Positions 8,921 to 19,576 of a stretch of DNA of 43,746 bases are shown in pieces. The translations under genes were made by a program, and so were the position numbers. Where the stretch lies: positions 1-43,746 of the forward strand of contig NZ_KB889882.1 of NCBI RefSeq assembly GCF_000372805.1. The letters run 5' to 3'. Below the pieces are notes generated by a model. That model was not told the origin of the DNA and did not search any database. It saw only the letters and a list, made by a program, of their open reading frames with translations. Origin of the DNA: Marinobacter gelidimuriae (GTDB lineage: Bacteria; Pseudomonadota; Gammaproteobacteria; Pseudomonadales; Oleiphilaceae). How positions within the stretch are numbered: the first letter of the stretch is position 1; the number at the start of each line of letters is the position of its first letter.

Positions 8921-10408
8921 TTAGTGGTCAAAGTCGTTGTAGGTCATGGCGACGGCGCGGAAAATGGCGCGGCCTTTGTTCATGGTTTCTTTCCATTCCA
9001 GGCGCGGCACCGAATCAGCGACTATACCGGCGCCGGCCTGTATGTGCAGGGTGTTGTCTTTGATCACCGCGGTGCGGATGGCGATGGCGGTGTCCATATT
9101 GCCGTTGAACGACAAATAGCCCACGGCGCCGCCATAAACGCCCCGCTTGACCGGCTCCAGCTCGTCGATAATTTCCATGGCGCGGGTTTTTGGCGCGCCG
9201 CTTAAGGTGCCGGCAGGCAGGGTGGCCCTCAATACATCAAGGCAGCTGATGCCATCCTTTACCTGACCGGTAACGTTGGAAACTATGTGCATTACGTGGG
9301 AGTAGCGCTCAACCGCCATTTTCTCAGTTAGCCGTACGGTGCCTGTTTCTGATACCCGGCCGGCGTCGTTGCGGCCCAGATCAATCAGCATCAGGTGTTC
9401 AGCGATTTCTTTCGGGTCGGCCAGCAGTTCGGCTTCCAGGGCGCGGTCTTCCGCTTCGGTGGCGCCGCGTTTGCGGGTGCCAGCGATGGGGCGCACGGTC
9501 ACTTCGCGGTCTTCCATGCGCGCCAGAATTTCCGGTGATGAACCCACAATGTGGAAGTCGTTCAGATCCAGAAAGTACATGTACGGCGAGGGATTCATTA
9601 TTCGCAGCGAGCGGTACAGATTCAGCGGCGGCGCCTCAAACGGAATGGACATGCGTTGGGAAATGACGGTTTGCATCACGTCGCCATCCAGCACGTAGTT
9701 TTTGATGATGCCGACGGCTGCTTCGAATTTTTCCTGGCTGAAGCCGGACACAAATTCACTTTCGTCTACGGTTTTGCCGCGCAGATGAGCCGGGGTTTTT
9801 GGTGCTTGGGCGGTGTTTTGGCGTAACTGCTGTTCCAGTTGGTCCAGGCGCTCCCGGGCCTGTTCAAAGGCGCCGTCGTCTGCCGGGTTTACGTGCACAA
9901 TCAGGTGCAGTTTGCCGCGCAGGTTGTCAAACACCACCAGTTCGTCAGACACCATTAGCAGGATGTCCGGGGTGCCAATGCGGTCTGGCGGGCAGCTGTT
10001 GGCCAGACGCTTTTCAATGTAGCGTACGGTGTCGTAGCCGAAGTAGCCCACCAAACCACCGTTGAAGCGCGGCAGCTCAGCCAGATCAGGGGCGTGGAAG
10101 CGTTCCTGGTAGCTGGCGATGAAAGCCAGTGGGTCTTTCACCTCTCTGCTCTCTACCAGTTCACCATGGCGGCGGATTTCAATACGGTGATCGAAGACTT
10201 TCAGTACTTCTTGGCTGGGCAGGCCAATGATGGAATAACGGCCCCATTTTTCTCCACCCTGAACCGATTCGAACAGGTAGGAATAGGGCCCGCTGGCCAA
10301 TTTCAGATAGGTGCTTAACGGGGTGTCCATATCCGCCAGTACTTCACGGTACACGGGAATACGGTTGTAGCCGGCTTGTGCCAGCTCGCTGAAATGTTCG
10401 GGGGTCAT
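8921..10408 (-). CDS. trpE: Anthranilate synthase component I
   Basis: A 495-residue chorismate-binding enzyme. The C-terminal half shows the family blocks [64 protein letters not shown] and [12 protein letters not shown]. The N-terminal domain carries a [15 protein letters not shown] segment, corresponding to the LLES motif that binds tryptophan in feedback-inhibited enzymes. Upstream AGGAACC is the ribosome site. Its neighbours are gph (26 bases upstream) and trpG. Confidence 0.96.
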   Translation of the reverse strand: MTPEHFSELAQAGYNRIPVYREVLADMDTPLSTYLKLASGPYSYLFESVQGGEKWGRYSIIGLPSQEVLKVFDHRIEIRRHGELVESREVKDPLAFIASYQERFHAPDLAELPRFNGGLVGYFGYDTVRYIEKRLANSCPPDRIGTPDILLMVSDELVVFDNLRGKLHLIVHVNPADDGAFEQARERLDQLEQQLRQNTAQAPKTPAHLRGKTVDESEFVSGFSQEKFEAAVGIIKNYVLDGDVMQTVISQRMSIPFEAPPLNLYRSLRIMNPSPYMYFLDLNDFHIVGSSPEILARMEDREVTVRPIAGTRKRGATEAEDRALEAELLADPKEIAEHLMLIDLGRNDAGRVSETGTVRLTEKMAVERYSHVMHIVSNVTGQVKDGISCLDVLRATLPAGTLSGAPKTRAMEIIDELEPVKRGVYGGAVGYLSFNGNMDTAIAIRTAVIKDNTLHIQAGAGIVADSVPRLEWKETMNKGRAIFRAVAMTYNDFDH

Positions 10409-10434
10409 GATTGTGGTTCCTAGTTTCTGCGAGA

Positions 10435-11124
10435 TTACAAAAGCTCGCTCAGGGAATCAACCACGGCATTGGCTCCCAGTGCCTGCACGGGGTTGCCAAA
10501 ATTGTAGCCGTAGGTGACGGCCACGCACGGAATTCCCGCGGCTTTGGCGGCCTGCACATCGGCGGCCGAGTCGCCGACCATTACCGTAGTGGCTGGCTGG
10601 CCGTTCAGTTTTTCCATGGCGTACAGCAGGGGTTCCGGGTCGGGCTTTTTGTTGGCCAGAGTGTCGCCTCCTACAATCAGGTGAAAATAACCGTCGAGTT
10701 TCAGCTGTTTCAACAAGGGCGCCACAAACTGCTCGGGCTTGTTGGTGACGATCGCCATCGGGCAGTTCATGTGCTGTAATCGATTCAGGCATTCGATTAC
10801 GCCTGGATACACCTTGGCATGCTGGCCGTTGGCTGTTTCATAGTGCTGGAAGAACAGCGCCATAGCGTCTTCAAATAGGGCTTCATCTGCTGCACTGGGC
10901 GGTTGCCAGTCGGCTTTGCCCGCCAGAGCGCGCCGAATCAATATTGCGGCGCCGTGGCCTACCCACTGGCGCACCTGATCAATGCCGGCAGGGGGGCGAT
11001 CCAGCCGTTCCAGGGTTTGGTCAACGGCAGCGGCCAAGTCCAGCGCGCTATCAACCAGGGTGCCATCCAGATCAAACAGGGCGGCGGCTGGCCAGCGGGT
11101 GTTAAAAAGACCTTTCAGAGTCAT
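10435..11124 (-). CDS. gph: Phosphoglycolate phosphatase
   Basis: A 229-residue HAD-family phosphatase. Motif I is [11 protein letters not shown] near residue 17, motif II IVTNK, and motifs [17 protein letters not shown] and [13 protein letters not shown]. Gph removes 2-phosphoglycolate arising from DNA repair. It lies between rpe and trpE with short gaps (12 and 26 bases), the same rpe-gph-trpE order found in Pseudomonas, so it is probably cotranscribed with the trp genes. Confidence 0.92.
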   Translation of the reverse strand: MTLKGLFNTRWPAAALFDLDGTLVDSALDLAAAVDQTLERLDRPPAGIDQVRQWVGHGAAILIRRALAGKADWQPPSAADEALFEDAMALFFQHYETANGQHAKVYPGVIECLNRLQHMNCPMAIVTNKPEQFVAPLLKQLKLDGYFHLIVGGDTLANKKPDPEPLLYAMEKLNGQPATTVMVGDSAADVQAAKAAGIPCVAVTYGYNFGNPVQALGANAVVDSLSELL

Positions 11125-11136
11125 GGCAGGTTCCGT

Positions 11137-11823
11137 TCAAAAGCCCAGAGTTTTACTGGCGTGTTCAAGTTCGGCGCGCATGGCGTCGATGGTGGCCCTG
11201 TAATCATCGGTATTGAAAATGGCTGAACCAGCAACAAAGGTATCGACACCCGCTTCGGCAATTTCGCGAATATTGTCGGTTTTTACTCCGCCATCTATTT
11301 CCAGGCGGATATTGTAATTGCTGGCGTCTATACGCTTGCGCGCTTCGCGCAGTTTATCCAGGGTGCCGGGGATGAACCTCTGGCCGCCAAAGCCCGGGTT
11401 TACCGACATCAGAAGAACCATGTCGAGCTTGTCCATTACATAGTCCATGTACTGGAGCGACGTGGCAGGGTTAAACACCAGTCCGGCCTTGCAGCCGCCA
11501 TCGCGGATCAGTTGCAAAGAACGGTCTACGTGCTGGGATGCTTCCGGGTGGAAGGTGATATAGCTGGCGCCGGCGTCCATGAACTTGCGGATCAGGTCGT
11601 CCACCGGAGACACCATCAGGTGTACGTCAATGGGCGCGGTAACGCCGTGTTTGCGCAGTGCCTCGCAGACCATGGGGCCGATGGTCAGGTTGGGCACGTA
11701 ATGGTTGTCCATAACATCAAAATGCACCACGTCGGCTCCGGCGGCCAATACGTTGTCGACTTCCTCGCCCAGGCGGGCAAAATCGGCAGAAAGGATGGAG
11801 GGTGCGATCAGGTACGGATTCAT
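11137..11823 (-). CDS. rpe: Ribulose-phosphate 3-epimerase
   Basis: A 228-residue beta/alpha-barrel enzyme interconverting ribulose 5-phosphate and xylulose 5-phosphate. [36 protein letters not shown] (metal ligands His and Asp), DVHLMV and LEIDGGV are the family marks. It is first in the rpe-gph-trpEGDC run, with an AGAGGCG ribosome site. The operon promoter should lie in the gap 11824-12017, which holds no gene; no leader peptide rich in Trp was seen there. Confidence 0.95.
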   Translation of the reverse strand: MNPYLIAPSILSADFARLGEEVDNVLAAGADVVHFDVMDNHYVPNLTIGPMVCEALRKHGVTAPIDVHLMVSPVDDLIRKFMDAGASYITFHPEASQHVDRSLQLIRDGGCKAGLVFNPATSLQYMDYVMDKLDMVLLMSVNPGFGGQRFIPGTLDKLREARKRIDASNYNIRLEIDGGVKTDNIREIAEAGVDTFVAGSAIFNTDDYRATIDAMRAELEHASKTLGF

Positions 11824-12017
11824 GGTTCGCCTCTGGCTGTCGGCCGGAAAGGTTCCGGCATTTCGGTATGGTTGATGCTGCGCACGGCTGCGGCTGCTAG
11901 TCTATCAGCTCACAAGAGTTTTTCGCAGCGGGATAGGGCAATGGGTTGCTGGTTATGTTGGCTTCGCCTTTGATTCAGGCGCAAGAGGAGCCTGCCGAAC
12001 GAGCTTCGTCATCACCA

Positions 12018-12767
12018 TTACACTGGCTTATGGCGTTGTTTAATGAACTCCCAGGCTTGCTGATAGCGCAGCAGGCGTTCTTTTGCGGCCTCCAGTTCGG
12101 CGCGGGTCAGTTGTTGCTGGGCGAGTTTGTCCGGATGTATTGAAGACACTTTGCGGCGCCAAATACGTTTGGCCTCTTGTAGAGAATCGTGGCGGGTAAT
12201 GCCCAGAATCTCGCAGGCGTCCTGGTAGCTTTTCGGTGTCGGCGGTAGTGTCGCCGCTTGCGGCCACACCTGGGCGGCGTAATGGTCGAATATGTCATCG
12301 CTTACGCCTACCGGCAAGCCACTTTGCACTATGGCGTCTTCACAGCGGTAACGTCGCGCCTGTGATGGTCGGCCATGCAGTTGTGCGCTGTGGCACAGGC
12401 AAATGGCCAACATGACAGCTCGCCTTGCCAATAGGGGCGTCACCATTTTTAGCCACCAAGCCTTCAACGGCCCAAGTTGACCGGTGGTTTTGCCTTGGGT
12501 GAACCAGTGAGCGGCGCGTTTACGCTGGCGCCGATTCAGGCTTAGTGCGGCCATCAGCGCTTCGGCGTAGTGAATGTCAGCCTTACCAACTGTGCCTTCT
12601 GCCTTGGCAATATGGCCGAGGAAAAAGAACAGATAGCGTTGACTGAAAAGCGGCAGCCGCTGTTGCTCAAGCAGTTCTTCAGCCTGATTCTGGCAGTGTG
12701 TCAGTCGCGGAAGGAGATAGCGCAGGGCGTTATCGAACCGCCGTGATGCCGGGCGTCTTTTTACCAT
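12018..12767 (-). CDS. TerB-like / J-domain protein (DjlA-like, soluble)
   Basis: A 249-residue protein. Residues ~45-95 (FFFLGHIAKAEGTVGKADIH and following helices) resemble the TerB domain of DjlA, and the last ~65 residues form a J-domain with the HPD motif in SSIHPDKL, which stimulates DnaK ATPase. DjlA of E. coli also has an N-terminal membrane anchor; none is visible here, so this is a soluble variant. The start overlaps the murU stop by 7 bases, giving the order amgK-murU-this gene. Its client or pathway is unknown. Confidence 0.75.
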   Translation of the reverse strand: MVKRRPASRRFDNALRYLLPRLTHCQNQAEELLEQQRLPLFSQRYLFFFLGHIAKAEGTVGKADIHYAEALMAALSLNRRQRKRAAHWFTQGKTTGQLGPLKAWWLKMVTPLLARRAVMLAICLCHSAQLHGRPSQARRYRCEDAIVQSGLPVGVSDDIFDHYAAQVWPQAATLPPTPKSYQDACEILGITRHDSLQEAKRIWRRKVSSIHPDKLAQQQLTRAELEAAKERLLRYQQAWEFIKQRHKPV

Positions 12768-13459
12768 CGGGAATCTCGGGAATTGGGCGTGCGCAGCTGC
12801 CGGTCAAGCCAGCTGAGGCGTTCCGGTGTACCTACATCCAGCCATTGACCGCCATGATAGACGCCTTTTACCCGATTTGCCCCGGCGGCTTGCTGTAACA
12901 ATGGCCCGAGTTTTCCGGACTGGTCTGTTAATCCTGCAAACAGCCGGCGGTTAAGCAGGCTAACGCCGGTAAACGTCAGCCTGGGCAAAGCTTCATCACA
13001 GCTGATACGGCCATCGGGTTCTAGCGCAAAGTCCCCTTGCGGGTTGTGTGCGGGGTTGTCTGTGAGTACCAGCAACGCGTCGGCATTGCCGGGTGGTTTC
13101 AGCTCGCGCAAATCGAAATCGCACCAGATATCGCCGTTAATCACCACGAACCAGTCATCGCCGGCGTCGGTCAGCATGGGCAGCGCGCGCACAATGCCGC
13201 CGGCGGTTTCCAGCGGTTCGCCTTCGCGGGAATAACTCAGCTTCACGCCAAAGGCGTCGCCCTTGCCCAGCGCCTTTACAATCTGCTCGCCAAGCCAGGC
13301 CAAGTTGATAATAATGTCGTTAAAGCCGCTGTGTGCAAGGCGCTGCAGGTGGTAGTGAATCAGCGGTTGCCCACCGGCTTGCAGCAGCGGTTTTGGTGTG
13401 TGCAGGGTCAGCGGTCGCATGCGCTCGCCTTTGCCCGCGGCCAGAATCATAGCCTTCAC
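12761..13459 (-). CDS. murU: N-acetylmuramate-1-phosphate uridylyltransferase
   Basis: A 232-residue sugar nucleotidyltransferase with the signature MKAMILAAGKGERMRPLTLH and TPKPLLQAGG, metal-binding NGDIWCDFD and a short C-terminus as in MurU. With AmgK it makes UDP-MurNAc from recovered MurNAc, bypassing the fosfomycin-sensitive MurA step (known in Pseudomonas). The 4-base overlap with amgK (13456-13459) supports the pairing. Confidence 0.9.
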   Translation of the reverse strand: MKAMILAAGKGERMRPLTLHTPKPLLQAGGQPLIHYHLQRLAHSGFNDIIINLAWLGEQIVKALGKGDAFGVKLSYSREGEPLETAGGIVRALPMLTDAGDDWFVVINGDIWCDFDLRELKPPGNADALLVLTDNPAHNPQGDFALEPDGRISCDEALPRLTFTGVSLLNRRLFAGLTDQSGKLGPLLQQAAGANRVKGVYHGGQWLDVGTPERLSWLDRQLRTPNSRDSRW

Positions 13460-14532
13460 GGCTGGTGCGCGCCGGGCACGGGGCCCAAGGTGGCTTCCAC
13501 TGCCGGTACCACAGTGCTCAACAGCCAGTCATGGAAGGAGCGTAAAGCCGGTTGGCGGGCGCTCGCACTGCACAAGTATCCAAGGGTGCGGGGAATGTCA
13601 TTGAGGTAATCCTGCTTGCCATCGCGCAGTGCCAGGCGGGCAAAAATACCCGCGGCTTTCAGGTGGCGTTGCATGCCCATCAGTTCGAACCATTGGCGGA
13701 AGGTGGCCGCATCAGCGCTGTGCAGGCTGGCGTTCAGGCTGCTCTGGCGATAGCTTTCCAGCCAGTTCTGAACACGCTCGTGAGGCCACTGCACGTAGCA
13801 GTCCTTCAGCAGCGACACCAGGTCATAGGTGACAGGCCCCATGACCGCATCCTGAAAATCGATGACGCCGGGGCGCTCGTCGCCGTCCGTTACCAGCAGA
13901 TTGCGGGAGTGGTAGTCACGGTGCACTGGCACCTTTGGCTGTGCACTGGCACTTTCCCGTAACAGGGTAAATGTGTTGCTTAGCATGGCAAGATCGCTGT
14001 TGTTCAGCTCTAACCCTAGCTGGCGCTGTAGCAGCCAGTCGCGGAACAGTGCCATTTCCCTATCCAGTAAATCGTTGCTATAAGCCGCCAGCGGGTAGTC
14101 AGGGTTATCGGATAGTTGCTGAATGCGCAGCAATTCCGCCAGTGCGTTGCGGTAAAGTTGGTCGGCGTTAACCGTGTTGAGCTGCCCCAGCAGCAGGCGA
14201 TCACCAAAATCTTCCATAAGAAGAAGGCCCCGGGCCAGATCTTGCTGCACAATGGCGGGCACTTTAACGCCGTGACTGCGCCAATGTTGAGCTAAGATAA
14301 CAAAAGGCTGACAGTCTTCGTGCTCGGGTGGTGCGTCCATCACAATAAACGCCTGATCGGCTTGCGCTCCTGATGCTCTTTCCACCCCCCGCGCCTCTTG
14401 CCAATCAGCGCTGCGCCATACCCGAAAATAACGCCGGAAACTGGCATCGCCGGCTACAGGCGCCACGGCGGTGTTTGCAAAGCCGGGGAATTGACTGACC
14501 CAGCGGGTCAGCAGTTGCAGGCGGTGATCCAT
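13456..14532 (-). CDS. amgK: N-acetylmuramate/N-acetylglucosamine anomeric kinase
   Basis: A 358-residue aminoglycoside-phosphotransferase-fold kinase. The catalytic loop is VHRDYHSRNLLV and the metal loop VIDFQDAVMGPVTYDLVSLL. AmgK phosphorylates the anomeric carbon of MurNAc for MurU. It is the first gene of the minus-strand amgK-murU-J-protein set and diverges from lptD, exactly as in Pseudomonas. The shared 220-base promoter region 14533-14752 has an imperfect inverted repeat near 14569-14587 but no site I can name. Confidence 0.9.
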   Translation of the reverse strand: MDHRLQLLTRWVSQFPGFANTAVAPVAGDASFRRYFRVWRSADWQEARGVERASGAQADQAFIVMDAPPEHEDCQPFVILAQHWRSHGVKVPAIVQQDLARGLLLMEDFGDRLLLGQLNTVNADQLYRNALAELLRIQQLSDNPDYPLAAYSNDLLDREMALFRDWLLQRQLGLELNNSDLAMLSNTFTLLRESASAQPKVPVHRDYHSRNLLVTDGDERPGVIDFQDAVMGPVTYDLVSLLKDCYVQWPHERVQNWLESYRQSSLNASLHSADAATFRQWFELMGMQRHLKAAGIFARLALRDGKQDYLNDIPRTLGYLCSASARQPALRSFHDWLLSTVVPAVEATLGPVPGAHQP

Positions 14533-14752
14533 GGCGCGCGGATTTCCTTAAAGGATACAAAACCGGTACCCGCAGCTTGGATGCGGGCTTCTGGAGCACT
14601 AAACTACGAAGATCCGCGGTTGGAGTAAAGCCTGCTGCAACGGCAACTGAAAGAAAGTTAAGCTCGCCCGGCGGGGGTTTCCGTTAACAAGCCGGGGGGC
14701 GCCGTGTAAACTGTTGAATCTCTCATCCATTGACCACAGGATAACGGCCACC

Positions 14753-17155
14753 GTGTTATTGCGTAATCACCCACGGAAGCATTCGCTTGGCCGCTTGCCG
14801 CGCTCGTTGGTCTGTCTGCTGAGCGGCGGACTTTTGGGTTGTGGCGGTTTGGCTGCGGCAGCACAACCCGCGCCATCGGCGGCTGAAATAGACTGGCGGC
14901 TGCGCGAGCAACTGCCTGCCAGCGCCCAGGCGCGCCTGCCGTCTTTTTGCGAGGGTGGTTATTTATCGGGCGGGAGCGCTGTTGAAGGCAGCGATGGGAT
15001 GGTGTCGCAGCAAAGCGGTGCCGGGCAGCCGCTGCAAGCCAGCGGCCTGACGGCGCGCTATGAAATCGACAATGAATTGTACTTGCAGGGCGACGTGCGG
15101 CTGCGTCAGGGAAGCTTCCAGGTGTCTGGCACCGAGGCCCGATATCGCCAGGCAGAGGGCCGGGTGGCCATCACCGGTCCTTTGACGAGCCGCGGCCAAG
15201 GGTTTTTGCTGACCGGTGATTCCGCCAATTACAACGTCGAAAGCGGTCGCTTAGACATCAACACCGCAACCTTTTTGCTGCACGGGCCGGAGATGCGTGG
15301 CCAGGCAGAGAGCCTGGCCCGAATCGGCGATAGCGAAGTGGTTATCAGCCAAGGGCTGTTAACCACCTGCGGCCCGCAGCAGAACGACTGGGCCCTTGTA
15401 GCGCAAGAGATCCGTTTGGATCAGGCAAAAGGTTTTGGCACCGCCAAACATTTGCGACTGGAAGTATTAGACGTGCCGGTGTTTTATTGGCCCTGGGTTA
15501 GTTTTCCCATTGATGACCGTCGCAAGAGTGGTTTTTTGTACCCGGGATTTGGTACCTCCAACGCCGGCAACGGTGGCTTTGTGGCGCTGCCTTATTACCT
15601 GAATCTGGCGCCCAACTACGACGCCACCATTACCCCCCAGTTTATTGGCGGCCGCGGTCTGTTTACCGAAGTGGAAGGCCGCTATCTGAGTGGCTATGGC
15701 GAAACCTCATTGCAGCTGGGCTATATTGATAACGATACTTTTTTCCGCGATGAAAATCCGGGCGAAAATGGCCAGCGCTGGGCGCTGGGTGCCACCACCG
15801 AAGCGGCCTTGGGCCAAGGCTGGACGGGATACGGCGATTTTGCAGCGGTCAGTGATGACGATTACTTGAGTGACCTGAACCGCAGCCTGGATATCAGCCA
15901 GGCCACTCACCTTCAGCGCCGCGGCGGTGTTCGCTATCAGGATGCCAGTCAGTACTTCGATGCGTATCTGAACGATTACCAGACGGTGGCGAAACGCATC
16001 GCTGACGTGAACCGGCCTTACGCCCAGTTACCAGAGGTTTTGTATTCGGGCCTGACGGATGCCGGCGCCCTGGAGTTGGGTGTCGAAAGTCAGTACACCG
16101 ATTTCCAGCGCGACAATGACAACCTGAGCGGCCTGGATCGAGCCAATGGTCAGCGCTTTCGCCTGATACCAGAGCTGGCTCTTCCGATGCGCGCGCTTTG
16201 GGGCTATAGCCGACCCTCCGTTAGCGTAGACTATACTCGCTATCGGTTAGAAGATTACACCCTGGGTAGCGGTAACCTTGACCGCACGGTTCCTGTGGCT
16301 GAGTGGGATAACGGCTTGTATTTTGATCGTCAAAGCAGCCTGTTCAACGTACCGTTTAACCAGACTCTGGAGCCGCGGTTGTATTACGCCTGGGCCGACG
16401 CAGATGCTGACCAGAACCGCATTCCTGATTTTGACACGGATTTGAAGTCGTTCCGCTTTGACCAGCTGTTTCAGCGTAACCGCTTTACCGGTGGCGACCG
16501 GGTAGGCGATACCAATCAGTTAACGGTGGCATTGACCAGCCGTTTTAACGATCTGCTAACCGGTGCCGAACGTGCCCGTTTCAGTGTGGGCCAGATCCAG
16601 TATTTTGAAGGTCGTGACGTCAGTTTGTTTGGCGTGGGTGCGGAAGACCGCAGCCGGTCGCCGATAGCGGCTGAAGTGGTGCTGAACCCGCTGGATACTC
16701 TGGAAATTCGCAGTTCCCTGCTGTGGGACCCAGACGCTAACCAAACCGAGGAAGGCCGCAGTCAGTTAACCTTCCATTCTCGCGATTACCGCTATCTGGC
16801 CAGCGTGGGCCACACCTACAGCAAAGGCACTACCGCGGCGACCCAGCTGGAACAGGCCGATGTGGGCGTGGTGTTCCCGGTCAGCAACCGCCTGAGCCTG
16901 ATTGGGCGTTGGGTGCACGACACCGATCTGGACCGTACCGTGGGTTCGCTGGCGGGAGTGGAATACAATAATTGTTGCTGGAGTCTGCAGTTGGTACACC
17001 AGAATTACTTTACCGACGATCAAGAACTGGACAGCCGTATACTGTTCCAGATCCAGCTTAAAGGCCTGGGGGGCACCGGCGGCGCCTCTACCAGCATTGC
17101 CGACGCCATTTATGGTTTTGATGAGCGCGAGAGCCGCCGCTTTAGTGCGCCGTAA
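14753..17155 (+). CDS. lptD: LPS-assembly outer membrane protein LptD
   Basis: An ~800-residue outer-membrane beta-barrel that inserts lipopolysaccharide with LptE. An N-terminal signal region is followed by an OstA-type beta-jellyroll (residues ~100-200) and a long barrel. The four conserved cysteines of LptD are present: one in SFCEGGY (C66), one in TTCGPQ (C206) and the pair in NNCCWS (C741, C742), which form the interdomain disulfides in E. coli. I favour the GTG at 14753 with an AGGA site upstream; a TTG at 14714 would add 13 residues. It heads lptD-surA-pdxA-rsmA-apaH. Confidence 0.93.
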   Translation: MLLRNHPRKHSLGRLPRSLVCLLSGGLLGCGGLAAAAQPAPSAAEIDWRLREQLPASAQARLPSFCEGGYLSGGSAVEGSDGMVSQQSGAGQPLQASGLTARYEIDNELYLQGDVRLRQGSFQVSGTEARYRQAEGRVAITGPLTSRGQGFLLTGDSANYNVESGRLDINTATFLLHGPEMRGQAESLARIGDSEVVISQGLLTTCGPQQNDWALVAQEIRLDQAKGFGTAKHLRLEVLDVPVFYWPWVSFPIDDRRKSGFLYPGFGTSNAGNGGFVALPYYLNLAPNYDATITPQFIGGRGLFTEVEGRYLSGYGETSLQLGYIDNDTFFRDENPGENGQRWALGATTEAALGQGWTGYGDFAAVSDDDYLSDLNRSLDISQATHLQRRGGVRYQDASQYFDAYLNDYQTVAKRIADVNRPYAQLPEVLYSGLTDAGALELGVESQYTDFQRDNDNLSGLDRANGQRFRLIPELALPMRALWGYSRPSVSVDYTRYRLEDYTLGSGNLDRTVPVAEWDNGLYFDRQSSLFNVPFNQTLEPRLYYAWADADADQNRIPDFDTDLKSFRFDQLFQRNRFTGGDRVGDTNQLTVALTSRFNDLLTGAERARFSVGQIQYFEGRDVSLFGVGAEDRSRSPIAAEVVLNPLDTLEIRSSLLWDPDANQTEEGRSQLTFHSRDYRYLASVGHTYSKGTTAATQLEQADVGVVFPVSNRLSLIGRWVHDTDLDRTVGSLAGVEYNNCCWSLQLVHQNYFTDDQELDSRILFQIQLKGLGGTGGASTSIADAIYGFDERESRRFSAP

Positions 17156-17207
17156 CACAATTTTGGAGCTTTTAAACGCTATGCCACTGTTTAACAATGA
17201 GGTGACT

Positions 17208-18566
17208 ATGAAGGCGACCTTTCGCCACTGTGTAACAACCCTGATGCTGGTGTTGGCATTGCTGCCGCTGCCGCTGGCGGCTCAGGCCGAGCGCAAGCTG
17301 CTGGACCAGGTGGTTGCGATTGTCGATGACGACGTAATTCTGGCCACCGAGCTGGACGCCCGCATCAACACCATTGTTACCAGGCTACAAGCCCAGGAAA
17401 CAACGTTGCCGCCGCGCAGCTTGCTTCAGGAGCGGGTGCTTGAGCAGCTGATTACAAAATCGGTGCAGCTGCAGATGGCGGGCAAAATGGGCATGCGCAT
17501 CAGCGATAACGAACTCAACGAAACCATGATCAGTATTGCCGGTCGCAATGGCATGAGCCTTGAGCAGTTCGAACAGCAGTTGGTTAGCGAAGGCGTCAGT
17601 TACCGTGACGCCCGCGAGCAGATCCGCAATGAACTGCTTACCAGCCGGGTTCAGCAGCGCCAGGTAGGCAGCCGTATTCGGGTAACAGACCGCGAAGTGG
17701 AAAACTACCAACAGGCGCAGCAAGCCGGCGGTGGCAATACCGCCGAGTATCGCCTGGCTTACATCTTTATCGAAACCGAGGACCCTGGCAGCGATACGTC
17801 GGTAGAAACCGCTCGCAGCAAAGCCGAGACACTGCGCCAGCAGATTGTGGAAGGCCGGGATTTTCGCGCGGTTGCGGTAGCAGAATCGGATGCCAGCAAC
17901 GCCCTTGAGGGCGGTGACATGGGCTGGCGCGCCGAAAGCCAGCTGCCGTCGTTGGTGGCTCCGGTGGTGCCAGACCTGGTGGTGGGCCAGCCGTCTGAAG
18001 TATTACAGAATAGCAGCGGCTTTCACTTAGTGATGGTGATGGAACAGCGCGGTGGCGAACAGCAGAAACTGGTTCAGCAAAACCGGGTAAGGCATATTCT
18101 GGTGCAGCCGTCTGACGCGATCACTGAAGCCGAAGCCGAGGAGAAAGTCCGCGACCTTTTTGAAAAATTGCAAAACGGCGCTGATTTTGCCGAACTGGCC
18201 AAGGCCGAGTCTGACGACACAGTGTCGGGTTCTGACGGCGGTAATCTGGGTTGGGTAAATCCCGGGCAGATGGTGCCAGAATTTGAACAGGCCATGCAAA
18301 ACGCCACCGTGGGGCAGATTGAAGGCCCGGTGCGTTCCCAGTTCGGTTGGCATCTTTTGCAGGTGCAAGAGCGTCGGCAGAAAGACATGAGCGACGAATT
18401 CCGCGAATCTGAAACCCGCCAGACCCTTTACCAGCGAAAGTTTGAAAATGAACTGCAGAACTGGCTGCGGGAAATTCGTGATGAGGCATTTGTCGAGTTC
18501 AAGCCGGGCTATGCCGAAAGCAGTGACACTGAGGCCGCCGCCGACATAGATGAAAACGCATCATGA
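17208..18566 (+). CDS. surA: Periplasmic peptidyl-prolyl isomerase SurA
   Basis: A 452-residue periplasmic chaperone for outer membrane proteins. The signal peptide ([20 protein letters not shown], cut near AQA) precedes the SurA N-domain ([20 protein letters not shown]) and two parvulin domains, around residues 180-280 and 290-395, each with the G-D-(M/L)-GW pattern (GGDMGWR and GGNLGWV). The ATG at 17208 has GAGGTG just upstream and gives the signal peptide; the frame is open far upstream inside lptD, and the ATG at 17181 is less likely. Overlaps pdxA by 4 bases. Confidence 0.94.
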   Translation: MKATFRHCVTTLMLVLALLPLPLAAQAERKLLDQVVAIVDDDVILATELDARINTIVTRLQAQETTLPPRSLLQERVLEQLITKSVQLQMAGKMGMRISDNELNETMISIAGRNGMSLEQFEQQLVSEGVSYRDAREQIRNELLTSRVQQRQVGSRIRVTDREVENYQQAQQAGGGNTAEYRLAYIFIETEDPGSDTSVETARSKAETLRQQIVEGRDFRAVAVAESDASNALEGGDMGWRAESQLPSLVAPVVPDLVVGQPSEVLQNSSGFHLVMVMEQRGGEQQKLVQQNRVRHILVQPSDAITEAEAEEKVRDLFEKLQNGADFAELAKAESDDTVSGSDGGNLGWVNPGQMVPEFEQAMQNATVGQIEGPVRSQFGWHLLQVQERRQKDMSDEFRESETRQTLYQRKFENELQNWLREIRDEAFVEFKPGYAESSDTEAAADIDENAS

Positions 18567-19576
18567 GTGAGCGGATTACCCTGGCCCTGACCGCTGGCGA
18601 GCCCGCCGGCATTGGGCCTGAATTGTGCCTGCAACTGGCGGGTCAGGAACGGCAGGTAGGCATTGTCGTGGTGGCCAGCCAGCCGTTGTTGGAAGCCCGT
18701 GCCCGCTTGCTGGGGTTAAGCGTTCAAATGATAGCCTGGCAGCCAGGCATGGCCGCCAGCACTGCCGCCGGCGAGCTGTCGGTCATGCACGTTAACGGCT
18801 GTAATAGTCATCAGGCTGGCCAGCTGGATACCGGCAACAGCCAATATGTGCTGGATACCCTGACTTGCGCTGCCGAAGGCTGCCTGAACGGCAGTTTTGA
18901 CGGCATGGTGACCGCACCGGTGCATAAGGGGGTGATTAACGACGCAGGCATCGCCTTTAGTGGCCACACCGAGTTCCTGCAGGAATTGTGTGGTGTTGAG
19001 CGGGTGGTCATGATGTTGGCCACCGAAGAATTGCGGGTGGCGTTGGTAACCACCCACTTGCCCCTTAAAGACGTGTCTGCTGCTATAACGCCCGAGCGCC
19101 TGAGCCAGGTGGTGAGGATTCTGGACGCTGACCTGAAAACTTTTTTCAATATTGCCCGGCCGCGCATTCTGGTGGCCGGACTGAACCCCCACGCGGGTGA
19201 AGGCGGGCACTTGGGGCGTGAAGAAATCGAAGTGATTGAACCCACGCTGGCGCGGTTGCGCGCCGAGGGTATAGGTCTGACGGGTCCGCTACCAGCAGAC
19301 ACTCTATTTACGCCGCACTGGCTTGATAACGCCGACGTCGCACTGGCGATGTTTCACGATCAAGGCCTGCCAGTGTTGAAATTTCAGGGTTTTGGTCGCG
19401 CGGTGAATATCACCCTTGGCTTACCCATTGTGCGCACCTCGGTGGACCATGGTACCGCGCTGGATTTGGCTGGCACCGGAAAAGCCGACGGCGGCAGCCT
19501 GTTAACAGCCATTCGCGTGGGTGAACAAATGGCCCGTGGTTTGCGCGCCAATCAGATGAAGAGAGAAATGCCGTGA
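18563..19576 (+). CDS. pdxA: 4-hydroxythreonine-4-phosphate dehydrogenase
   Basis: A 337-residue enzyme of pyridoxal phosphate synthesis. Family marks: [13 protein letters not shown] at the N-terminus, FSGHTEFL and [10 protein letters not shown] (metal/substrate), [12 protein letters not shown], and the C-terminal [22 protein letters not shown] overlaps the surA stop and the stop overlaps the rsmA GTG by 4 bases (both ATGA/GTGA type), so translation is coupled through this segment. Confidence 0.95.
   Translation: MSERITLALTAGEPAGIGPELCLQLAGQERQVGIVVVASQPLLEARARLLGLSVQMIAWQPGMAASTAAGELSVMHVNGCNSHQAGQLDTGNSQYVLDTLTCAAEGCLNGSFDGMVTAPVHKGVINDAGIAFSGHTEFLQELCGVERVVMMLATEELRVALVTTHLPLKDVSAAITPERLSQVVRILDADLKTFFNIARPRILVAGLNPHAGEGGHLGREEIEVIEPTLARLRAEGIGLTGPLPADTLFTPHWLDNADVALAMFHDQGLPVLKFQGFGRAVNITLGLPIVRTSVDHGTALDLAGTGKADGGSLLTAIRVGEQMARGLRANQMKREMP

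Noticed and set aside
11824..12017. A trp attenuator before rpe
   Set aside because: No short frame with a Trp cluster followed by a terminator was found; the trp genes may be controlled another way.
11946..12143. Plus-strand frame with a signal-peptide-like start before the J-protein end
   Set aside because: Beyond the first ~30 codons it runs antisense into the J-domain coding sequence; no family or ribosome site. At most a remnant.
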